From positions 1 through 16,119 of the forward strand of contig DAOUWX010000019.1 of the NCBI GenBank assembly GCA_030666935.1: a stretch of 16,119 nt of DNA, in the 5' to 3' direction. This document shows, one piece after another, positions 8,056-13,967 of this stretch. The notes beneath the pieces were generated by a model, which saw only the letters and a list, made by a program, of their open reading frames with translations, ran no database searches and was not told where the DNA came from. A program made the translations under genes and the position numbers. Origin of the DNA: Atribacterota bacterium. GTDB taxonomy: Bacteria > Atribacterota > Phoenicimicrobiia > Phoenicimicrobiales > Phoenicimicrobiaceae. Each line of letters opens with the position of its first letter. Position 1 is the stretch's first letter.

Positions 8056-8914
8056 ATGACTGACTTAAACGGGTTTTAATTTGTTCTAGTCTCTCTTCAA
8101 TTCCTTCTTCTCCCGGTAAAATACGCCGAATACCAAAAATTGGGATATTTTCAATTCTTTCTTCTTTTAACAATTTTATTAATTCTTCAATAAAGACACC
8201 AGGACCTTCCTTCTCTGAAGTATCCCGATCAATCCCCAGCATTGTTCCTTTTCCTTTGGTAATCTCTACACCGCAGGAAGGACTGGGATTCATGCCGATA
8301 ACACCTAATATATCAAATCTAAATTTAAGATAGTCTTTTATTTGTTTAATGACTTCTTCTGCTTTTTCTCTAAAGCATTTTCTCATTTCTTCCGGAGCCA
8401 TTTCGCCGTATTTATATTTTTCCAATCCAAGACAAAGATATTCTGGACAGGGCATCTGAATAATTCCCACACCGCAATCAAGGACAGTTTTAATTAAAGG
8501 CATTGTAGCACCATCATAGGCACATCCCCCGGGAAACCTGGTATTGGTATTTAAAAAACAATGTGCAAGAAAAATAACTTTTCGTTTCCTTTTATCACTC
8601 AGAAATATATATCCCAGGCGAAAAGCATCTGCAAAAGAACCTTGAAATTGAATATCGCCGGTTGCCCAGATAGAAATAAAGAAAGACAGTTTTATTTCTG
8701 CTATTCGATTTAAATTGTTTCTAGAACATTTCAAAACGATGTCCGGTTGGTTGGAATCAGTAAATTGAAAACCATTCTCCGAAGTTTGCCAGAAATAATT
8801 TTCACCATCAATAATCCATTGAATCTGTCTTTTCCAATCATGAAAACGTACTTGTAACAAATCAGATTGGTTAACTTGCTCTATTAATTTTTCTAAATCC
8901 TGCTTAATACTAAT
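8054..8914 (-). CDS. SCP2-like domain fused to DUF523/TudS-like domain
   Basis: Two parts are visible. Residues about 20-105 look like an SCP2 sterol-carrier-like domain, with a WIIDGENYFWQ strand, an IVLKCSRNNLNRI segment and ATGDIQFQGSFADAFRL, the usual 'G-x-I-x-x-x-G' helix entry. Residues about 112-286 look like DUF523: FLAHCFLNTNTRFPGG, then PCPE, then NPSPSCG. The three cysteines (119, 156, 214 from the start used here) match the [4Fe-4S] ligands of TudS-type desulfurases. The start is unusual. The frame stays open upstream of the first standard codon (TTG 8860), and the only good Shine-Dalgarno, GAGGAG at 8923-8928, sits 8 bases before an ATT at 8914. The added residues SIKQDLEKLIEQVNQSDLL read as a natural amphipathic helix. 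The conservative alternative is 8054-8860. It lies between the aldolase and kinase genes; its role in the pathway is unknown. Confidence 0.78.
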   Translation of the reverse strand: MSIKQDLEKLIEQVNQSDLLQVRFHDWKRQIQWIIDGENYFWQTSENGFQFTDSNQPDIVLKCSRNNLNRIAEIKLSFFISIWATGDIQFQGSFADAFRLGYIFLSDKRKRKVIFLAHCFLNTNTRFPGGCAYDGATMPLIKTVLDCGVGIIQMPCPEYLCLGLEKYKYGEMAPEEMRKCFREKAEEVIKQIKDYLKFRFDILGVIGMNPSPSCGVEITKGKGTMLGIDRDTSEKEGPGVFIEELIKLLKEERIENIPIFGIRRILPGEEGIEERLEQIKTRLSQS

Positions 8915-8955
8915 TTGAATCGCTCCTCTTTATTATAAATTGTATCAATTATTTT

Positions 8956-8990
8956 AAAATTATTTTTGCACAAGATGAATAGCAAATCCT
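8956..8990 (-). repeat. 35-bp direct repeat, copy B: 3' end of the aldolase-VOC gene
   Basis: This is the partner of 8021-8055. It encodes the last codons of the aldolase fusion protein (GFAIHLVQK, stop) and a few bases beyond. The two mismatches are Ile to Val and CAA to TAA in copy A. The pair exactly brackets the SCP2-DUF523 gene and its leader. Confidence 0.8.
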
Positions 8991-9919
8991 GATACTTCTT
9001 GATCTAAATAAACCGCTTTAAGTGTACCGTCCTTTTCTTCTGCGGTCTCAGGAAGAACTGAAATACCCTTCTTTTTTAAATGGGCTATTGCCCTATGAAT
9101 ATCGTTAGTAGCTATAGCTATATGTCCATGCTTCCCTAAATACTGGCTTTTGATAACCTCAAAACCTGGACCAACAAAAATGGAACTTATTCCCTCTATT
9201 GCTGGAAGATAAAAAAGGCGTGAAAGTAGGTTTGCGGAATTAAGAGCTTTGTCTTTATTTTTTTCATTTATCCCCAGATGAGCGAACTCAAAACCCAACA
9301 TTATAGAAACCGCTTCCTTGGTAAGTCTGGTAATCTCATCAAAATTACCCGAAGAGATGAGTTCTAGCTTTACCATCCAACTACCACCACAGGCATGTAC
9401 TTTATTGTTAGAAAGGTAAGAACATAAGTTATTCTGGTTAATACCTCCTGTAGGGATAAATTTTATCCCGGTATAAGGTGCTGACATAGATTTGAGAAGT
9501 GGCAATCCTCCTGATGCTTCAGCGGGAAAATATTTTACTACTTCAATTCCTCTCTCCAGGGCCATCTCAATTTGGGTTGGGTTATTTACGCCAGGAGTTA
9601 TCGGAATGCTGTTTTCCATACAATAATCTACTACTCTTGGGTTAAAGCCCGGGGATACAATAAATTTAGCACCTGCAGAAATTGCCTTTTTTACCTGTTC
9701 GATAGTTAGCACAGTTCCTGCTCCGACTAAAAGATTAGGGAGTTCTCCGGTTAAGATTTTAATTGACTCTTCTGCGGCAGAAGTTCTGAAAGTAATTTCA
9801 GTAATAGGGAGATCACCCTCAATAAGTGCTTTCCCAAGAGGAAGCGCATCTTCAGGTTTTTCCATTTTGACCACCGGGACAATCCCTAGTTCACCAATCT
9901 TTTCAAGGATTTCATTCAT
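8960..9919 (-). CDS. eda: KDPG/KHG aldolase with C-terminal VOC-like domain
   Basis: Residues 1-208 form a class I KDPG/KHG aldolase. Glu41 and Arg45 (EITFR) lie in the active site, GAGTV at 66-70 and PTGGI at 156-160 bind phosphate, and Lys129 in VKYFPAE forms the Schiff base. Stand-alone Eda proteins are about 210 residues, but this one has 319. The extra part starts at GFEFAHLGIN and ends SGFAIHLVQK, with a GKHGHIAIATNDIHRAI repeat unit, which looks like a glyoxalase/VOC fold. Aldolase-VOC fusions of this length occur in other anaerobes, to my knowledge. It should cleave KDPG to pyruvate and glyceraldehyde 3-phosphate. The VOC part may be structural or metal-binding. ATG 9919 follows AAGGAG by 9 bases. 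The regulator gene is 153 bases upstream. Confidence 0.93.
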   Translation of the reverse strand: MNEILEKIGELGIVPVVKMEKPEDALPLGKALIEGDLPITEITFRTSAAEESIKILTGELPNLLVGAGTVLTIEQVKKAISAGAKFIVSPGFNPRVVDYCMENSIPITPGVNNPTQIEMALERGIEVVKYFPAEASGGLPLLKSMSAPYTGIKFIPTGGINQNNLCSYLSNNKVHACGGSWMVKLELISSGNFDEITRLTKEAVSIMLGFEFAHLGINEKNKDKALNSANLLSRLFYLPAIEGISSIFVGPGFEVIKSQYLGKHGHIAIATNDIHRAIAHLKKKGISVLPETAEEKDGTLKAVYLDQEVSGFAIHLVQK

Positions 9920-9960
9920 TTAAATAATCTCCTTTATAAAAACATACTATTTATTACTGC

Positions 9961-9979
9961 AATCTTTATCGTTAAGATT
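9961..9979. promoter_or_regulatory. Imperfectly spaced palindrome upstream of eda
   Basis: AATCTTTATCGTTAAGATT has perfect 6-bp arms (AATCTT/AAGATT) with a 7-base centre and lies 42 bases before the aldolase start. It could be a regulator site for the catabolic genes. It does not resemble the palindrome in front of the IclR gene, and palindromes of this size arise by chance in AT-rich DNA. Confidence 0.25.
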
Positions 9980-10072
9980 AAGTATAATGAATTTATGCTT
10001 TATATCGGTCAGATACTAATCTATCTTCTATTCACAAGTAAACTCTTTTCCCTGCTTCTTAATTATTCCTTT

Positions 10073-10852
10073 TTATAATTTGCCATTATATCCCAATCTT
10101 TTAGATATCTTTTTGCTTATTTCGAGAAGAGCTTTTTTTTGATTATTACGTGTGTTTACATCTATCCTGAAAGCAGGACCTGAAATACTAATAGCAGCTA
10201 TTATCTTTCCTTGAAAATTCCTAATAGGGGCAGCTATACAGCGAACATCTTTTTCATTTTCTCTTCTATCTAAGGCAAAACCCTGTTCTCTTACTTTACC
10301 AAGTTCTTTTTCTAATTCCTTTTTATCAGTGATGGTATTCTCGGTAAGGCGAGGAAGCCCTTTTTCCCCTAATATTTTTTTTCTTTCTTCCACTGAAAGA
10401 TAGGCTAACAGCACCTTCCCTAAAGAAGTACAGTGAAGAGGGGCTCTTTTACCCACGTAAGAGATCATCCTTATAGTTTGAGAAGACTCCTCTTTAGCTA
10501 AGTAAAGAACTTCTCCTGCTTCCAAAACTCCTAAATGAACAGTTTCGTTACACTGATTTACTAACTCTTTTAAATGGGGGGTGGCCTCTCTTACCAGGTC
10601 CATTTGATGAAGTTTAGCCATGCCTAATTCCAATGCTTTCAGGCCTAATTGGTATTTCTGAGTATGGGAATCTTGTTCTACATAACCCCAGTGTTTTAAT
10701 GTATCTAATATACGGTGAATAGTACTGGGATAGAACCCTAATTTTTCACTAAGCTCAGTCATATTCATAGAGGAACCTTGTTGAAGTAAAATTTCAAGAA
10801 TAGAGAGGGATTTATTTAAAACTTTTATAGGGTACTTAGGGGATTTTTTCAT
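10073..10852 (-). CDS. IclR family transcriptional regulator (KdgR-like context)
   Basis: This is a 259-residue regulator with the standard two-domain layout. A winged helix-turn-helix occupies about residues 10-70, including MTELSEKLGFYPSTIHRIL, the recognition segment, and HWGYVEQ. The IclR effector-binding domain follows at about 80-255, with HLGVLEAGEVLYL, GKRAPLHCTSLGKVLLAYL, GFALDRRENEKDVRCIAAPI and IAAISISGPAFRI. Such proteins act as dimers and bind small organic acids, often repressing sugar-acid catabolism; KdgR senses 2-keto-3-deoxygluconate. Its place at the head of the kinase-aldolase-transporter locus fits that role, by inference. ATG 10852 is preceded by AAGGGA. A strong promoter and a palindrome just upstream suggest it controls its own expression. 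Confidence 0.93.
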   Translation of the reverse strand: MKKSPKYPIKVLNKSLSILEILLQQGSSMNMTELSEKLGFYPSTIHRILDTLKHWGYVEQDSHTQKYQLGLKALELGMAKLHQMDLVREATPHLKELVNQCNETVHLGVLEAGEVLYLAKEESSQTIRMISYVGKRAPLHCTSLGKVLLAYLSVEERKKILGEKGLPRLTENTITDKKELEKELGKVREQGFALDRRENEKDVRCIAAPIRNFQGKIIAAISISGPAFRIDVNTRNNQKKALLEISKKISKRLGYNGKL

Positions 10853-10880
10853 CTTGTTTCCCTTACTGTCTTTCTACATT

Positions 10881-10897
10881 ATAGAAATGGTTTCTAT
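10881..10897. promoter_or_regulatory. Perfect palindrome, candidate IclR-type operator
   Basis: ATAGAAATGGTTTCTAT has perfect 7-bp arms around a TGG centre. Its size, and the GAAAC/GTTTC content of the arms, resemble sites bound by IclR/KdgR-type regulators. It lies downstream of the -10 box of the strong promoter and 29 bases before the regulator start, and it overlaps a second minus-strand TATAAT (10878-10883). Binding here would block transcription, so autorepression is likely. Confidence 0.55.
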
Positions 10898-10912
10898 TCT
10901 AATTCTATTCTT

Positions 10913-10942
10913 ATTATACAAGATGAATTTTAATTTTGTCAA
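10913..10942 (-). promoter_or_regulatory. Sigma-70 promoter of the IclR gene
   Basis: On the minus strand TTGACA (10937-10942) and TATAAT (10913-10918) both match consensus exactly, with an 18-base spacer. It is the best promoter seen in the window. It points at the regulator gene and probably serves some of the catabolic genes behind it. Confidence 0.75.
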
Positions 10943-11112
10943 CTTTTTATAGCAAGACTATATTAAAATATTTTTCACGTAATAAATTATGCAGGGTTTT
11001 AAAATACCGAAAGTATATTCTATATAATAACAGATAAATATATTTGCAGAAATCAATAAATAATATGTTTTTTTCTAATCTTAAAATAAGTATTAAGAAA
11101 GAATAGATTCTT

Positions 11113-11943
11113 TTAAATATCAATAATAGATCCGACATTACAGAAGAAGAATCGATCTCCAAATTCTTGAAATAATCGCATTGAGGTTTCCAATCCGGTA
11201 CAATGAGAAACGCCAATTTTTTCTATATCAAATTTTTTTAAAGCTTGAATTGTTTTTTCCTTTGTTTCCTCACTTGCCGGACCTAAATGAGTTCCACCGA
11301 TAATTGTGCGAATGTGATTTTGACCGGTTTTATCAATGATATGATTAATGATATTTATCATACCTGAATGTGAGCACCCCAAAATAATAATGAGACCTTT
11401 CTCAGTGTTCACAATTAATGTTTGATCATCAATAATAAGATCTTGAGCATAACCTTCCTTGGTTTTAAGTAAAAATCTTTTACTGCCTTTTTCAAATTCA
11501 GTCAAACGAGGAATTTCTCCGCTCAACATTAAATCCGGTACAATTTCCCTAAAATTAGTATTAAATTTAAATTGAGCTCCTCTGCTTTCTAATATTTCTC
11601 GACGGAAAGGAATTCCGATATTTCTCTGTTTTCCTTTATCTATTACATAACTGTTTTTAAAAAGGCCAGGATGAGAATATACCTTAACCTTATCAATTTG
11701 TTCTAAGACATCCAAAAGACCCCCGGTATGATCTACGTGATGGTGACTAATAATAATACCTTTGATCGTCGATAGGTCTTTATTGAAGTATTGGGCATTA
11801 TTAACAATGCTCTTACCTTGCCCGGTGTCAAAAAGAAAATTGCCTTGATCGGTTTCGATAAATACTGCCCATCCATGTTCGGCTATTGCTCCAATATTGC
11901 CAAATACACAATTTTCACAAAGAATGGTTAACCTTCCCTTCAT
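11113..11943 (-). CDS. Metallo-beta-lactamase fold hydrolase, COG1237 / dihydropterin-methyl-aminobenzene-phosphate synthase type
   Basis: This is a 276-residue protein with the zinc motif HHHVDH at 67-72 (HxHxDH, using 67, 69, 71 and 72) followed by TGGL. Later GCSHSGMIN and GGTHLGP, then GVSHCTG near the C-terminus, supply the other histidines of the fold. The opening LCEN...AEHGWAVFIETDQGNFLFDTGQG and the overall length fit COG1237. That family was named after an archaeal enzyme of methanopterin-type cofactor synthesis, and in bacteria its function is largely unknown. There is no signal peptide, so it is cytoplasmic. ATG 11943 follows GAGGAGG by 7 bases. The methyltransferase gene is 141 bases upstream on the same strand, so a shared role in a methylation- or pterin-related step is possible but not shown. 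Confidence 0.85.
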   Translation of the reverse strand: MKGRLTILCENCVFGNIGAIAEHGWAVFIETDQGNFLFDTGQGKSIVNNAQYFNKDLSTIKGIIISHHHVDHTGGLLDVLEQIDKVKVYSHPGLFKNSYVIDKGKQRNIGIPFRREILESRGAQFKFNTNFREIVPDLMLSGEIPRLTEFEKGSKRFLLKTKEGYAQDLIIDDQTLIVNTEKGLIIILGCSHSGMINIINHIIDKTGQNHIRTIIGGTHLGPASEETKEKTIQALKKFDIEKIGVSHCTGLETSMRLFQEFGDRFFFCNVGSIIDI

Positions 11944-12084
11944 TTCCGAACCTCCTCTTTATTGTTTTTGATATTCCAGATATTAATTTAAAAATGTAAT
12001 ACTCGATTCACGGTTTATATATCTAACATACATATTTGTTTATACAAACTTTTATTAATTGGCGAAGTAGTACCGCCTGTCGAC

Positions 12085-12648
12085 CTATCTTGGCCTACAC
12101 TTCAAATGATCTCGAGTTTCTTCGATTATTTCCCACACCTCGGAATTTAAAATCTTTTCCTTAGTTTCACTTCTTGATTGATGGCCGTCATCAATAATCA
12201 GTATTCCTTCTTTTTTGGTAATTCTTTTTAGTTCTTTAAGGAACTCGGTAGGTTGTTTAATTATAAAAAACATATCAATTGCACACACCATATCTGCCAC
12301 ATTATTGGGGATATCGCTTTTATATCCGGTAACCAAGAGTGGTATAATATTTCCAAATTTTAATTTCTCCATTTTGCTTTTAACCGCTTCGATGGCTAAT
12401 TCGTGAATATCAACTGCATATACTTTTCCAGATTGTCCTACTAATTTAGCAAATCTAATAGTGTACCTTCCTGGACCACAACCGTAATCTACAATTGTCA
12501 TTCCCTCTACTATCCCAAATTTTCTTACCCGCTTGTCTATATACCGGAATATAAAATCAACAATCTTAAAGGTAAATGTCATCATCTTGAATGACTTTTC
12601 AGACATTTTTTCTGTTTCTCTTTTATGGATATTATCTTTTAAACCCAT
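12085..12648 (-). CDS. Class I SAM-dependent methyltransferase
   Basis: This is a small methyltransferase of 187 residues. Motif I is VDYGCGPGRYT at 53-63 and binds S-adenosylmethionine. The acidic residue of motif II is Asp80 in VYAVDIHE, a motif IV-like VADMVCAIDMFF lies near 118, and a final core strand GILIIDDGH near 148. It matches the Methyltransf_11/25 type, with no substrate-specific domain added. The first 45 residues form a helical cap. ATG 12648 has an excellent Shine-Dalgarno (AGGAGG). The substrate is unknown. Its only firm context is the metallo-hydrolase gene downstream; on the upstream side lies repeat-derived DNA. Confidence 0.88.
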   Translation of the reverse strand: MGLKDNIHKRETEKMSEKSFKMMTFTFKIVDFIFRYIDKRVRKFGIVEGMTIVDYGCGPGRYTIRFAKLVGQSGKVYAVDIHELAIEAVKSKMEKLKFGNIIPLLVTGYKSDIPNNVADMVCAIDMFFIIKQPTEFLKELKRITKKEGILIIDDGHQSRSETKEKILNSEVWEIIEETRDHLKCRPR

Positions 12649-12720
12649 ATCATCCTCCTTCTATATAAAACTCAAACCACATACTCCATCACATTAGAAT
12701 TACGCAGGAAGAAAACAGGA

Positions 12721-12848
12721 CTTATCCTATTTTTTCTATGGTTCAGTTTTCCCTTTTAAGAGTTCTTTCTTTAGGATTTCTATCTAATAATGATACCTAT
12801 GGTCTTAAACATCTGGTAAAAAAACTCTCAGATCCCATAGGTTTCCAC
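12721..12848 (-). pseudogene. Degenerate 3' end of an IS200/RAYT-like transposase (copy 1)
   Basis: This segment aligns by eye along its length with 15625-15748, with roughly three quarters of bases shared and small gaps. On the minus strand it gives MGSESFFTRC before shifting frame, corresponding to the GSEEF... segment that precedes the GRPRK motif of REP-associated tyrosine transposases. It carries frameshifts and stops and cannot encode a working protein. Confidence 0.6.
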
Positions 12849-12860
12849 TAAAAGCTACTT

Positions 12861-12890
12861 AATTATTGACCTGGTACATCTGTCCCTACT
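12861..12890. repeat. Dispersed short repeat, copy a
   Basis: AATTATTGACCTGGTACATC followed by TGTCCC. Related copies occur at 13911-13940 and 14845-14874. The copies vary, and the GGGACATCTGTCCC core is palindromic in copy c. Similar sequences are familiar to me around RAYT-type elements in anaerobe genomes. Confidence 0.6.
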
Positions 12891-12901
12891 TTCCTTTGAT
12901 C

Positions 12902-13228
12902 TCATTTTTTTTCTTTTTTCATTTGTAAATAAATTTTTAAGCTACAATAAAACAACAGAAACGGAAGCAATAAGTTAAGAGAAATAATAACCGGATAAGA
13001 GCTTATTCCAAGCTTGATCAGTTCATAAATATGAATTAAAATCCATACTATTGCCATTATCATAATTAATTTGCTATCTCTTTTTTGCCACCAATGAATC
13101 GCCATGACGATAGCAGTAATGAATCCTATAATCGGGCCAGAATATGAGCTAACAATAAAAAATATCAAATTACTTAATGCCAGCAGCACTAATATAAATA
13201 GAATAATTTTCTCATTTACACTTTGCAT
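12902..13228 (-). CDS. Small integral membrane protein, function unknown
   Basis: This 108-residue protein is almost entirely hydrophobic. It has about four membrane segments (approximately residues 8-27, 30-45, 53-72 and 78-98) and a lysine-rich tail ending KKEKK, which would sit in the cytoplasm by the positive-inside rule. I recognise no family motif. The start is well supported: AAGGGAG precedes ATG 13228, and the stop of the upstream methyltransferase-like gene ends one base before it, so the two are translationally coupled and may work together in the membrane. Confidence 0.65.
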   Translation of the reverse strand: MQSVNEKIILFILVLLALSNLIFFIVSSYSGPIIGFITAIVMAIHWWQKRDSKLIMIMAIVWILIHIYELIKLGISSYPVIISLNLLLPFLLFYCSLKIYLQMKKEKK

Positions 13229-13229
13229 C

Positions 13230-13484
13230 TTAAGACTCCCTTCTTAGCCCTCTCAAAACATTCCACATGGGAACCTTCTTCATATACTCCCTATAATCAT
13301 CTCCAAATTTCATGACATTAAATTCATCTTCTTTTTTAGATGCCATCCAAGCACAAAATATAGCTATTATACCTGATATCATCGAAATAGTAGATTGGAT
13401 TGCTAATATCTGACCGATTCCCCATAGAGCAAATCCTAAATAAAGGGGATGACGAATTATTCCAAATATGGTTCCTTCAATCAA
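13230..13484 (-). CDS. Isoprenylcysteine carboxyl methyltransferase / phospholipid methyltransferase-like protein, N-terminally truncated
   Basis: This 84-residue frame contains the conserved C-terminal core of the ICMT/PEMT family: GIIRHPLYLGFALWGIG at about 8-24, a membrane segment, then EFNVMKFGDDYREYMKKVP, which matches the SAM-binding E...FG..Y..Y..VP signature. Family members usually have 150-220 residues, with two or more extra membrane helices before RHP; these are absent here. An in-frame TAA lies just upstream, so the missing part is not simply a misplaced start. The start is TTG 13484, preceded by GAGGAG at 9 bases. It could be a surviving fragment or a minimal protein. The following gene overlaps its control signals. 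Confidence 0.65.
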   Translation of the reverse strand: MIEGTIFGIIRHPLYLGFALWGIGQILAIQSTISMISGIIAIFCAWMASKKEDEFNVMKFGDDYREYMKKVPMWNVLRGLRRES

Positions 13485-13526
13485 GACAGTTGTCTCCTCA
13501 ATTCCTTTTTAGGGCCGCTACTAAGG

Positions 13527-13883
13527 TTAGATAGATTCTTTGGCTTTGGGTGTCCAAAAATCAAAAATTCGGGGAAAGACTATGATATCAAGAATGGCTG
13601 CTAATATGACCCCTATTCCAAACATGACAAAATCCACAGGATCAAAAGTGTGACCGAATATAGGAACACCAAAGAATTGTGCAATCTCCGTAAAAGAAGC
13701 AACTCCGAACATCAAGATACTCTTGACAATCCAGGACTTCAACAAAGGAAACTTGCTAAGACCCAATAAGAAATAGAAGCCGAAAGGAACAAGGATATCG
13801 AGCAAATAACCGTTGACAAATTCTGGGTATGGACCTTTGTAATTACTACCTGTAAAGAAATGGATTAGTGCAATCAAGATCAT
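13527..13883 (-). CDS. VanZ-like membrane protein, 5' end altered by a repeat
   Basis: This 118-residue membrane protein has about four hydrophobic segments. FTEIAQFFGVPIFGHTFDPVDFVMFGIG resembles the TE.xQ...R..D..D...N..G signature of VanZ-like proteins, but the usual Arg is replaced and the Asn is Phe or Met; function unknown. ATG 13883 has no nearby Shine-Dalgarno. The frame stays open upstream and encodes IRKKVVIVSI directly before the Met, which would complete the first membrane helix. No ATG, GTG or TTG is available there, and a dispersed repeat begins exactly at that point. The original start seems to have been lost to the repeat, so expression is doubtful. Confidence 0.55.
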   Translation of the reverse strand: MILIALIHFFTGSNYKGPYPEFVNGYLLDILVPFGFYFLLGLSKFPLLKSWIVKSILMFGVASFTEIAQFFGVPIFGHTFDPVDFVMFGIGVILAAILDIIVFPRIFDFWTPKAKESI

Positions 13884-13910
13884 AATACTTACGATTACTA
13901 CCTTTTTTCG

Positions 13911-13940
13911 AATTATTGACCTGCTACACCTCCCCCCCTA
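13911..13940. repeat. Dispersed short repeat, copy b
   Basis: AATTATTGACCTGCTACACC followed by a C-run. It shares its first 13 bases exactly with copy a (12861) and abuts the truncated 5' end of the VanZ-like gene. The palindromic core seen in copy c is decayed. Confidence 0.55.
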
Positions 13941-13967
13941 ATTTATTTCCTTAACTATAGTTTTTTT

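Noticed and set aside
11041..11112. Intrinsic terminator after the metallo-hydrolase gene
   Set aside because: Only weak AT-rich inverted repeats are present, without a stable GC stem followed by a T-run.
10947..11216. Minus-strand frame of 89 codons overlapping the end of the metallo-hydrolase gene
   Set aside because: Most of it runs through an AT-rich intergenic region, it overlaps a better gene in another frame and has no ribosome-binding site.
12035..12048. TTTGT-TTAT-ACAAA inverted repeat upstream of the metallo-hydrolase gene as an operator
   Set aside because: The arms are only 5 bp in AT-rich DNA and no promoter could be placed around it with confidence.
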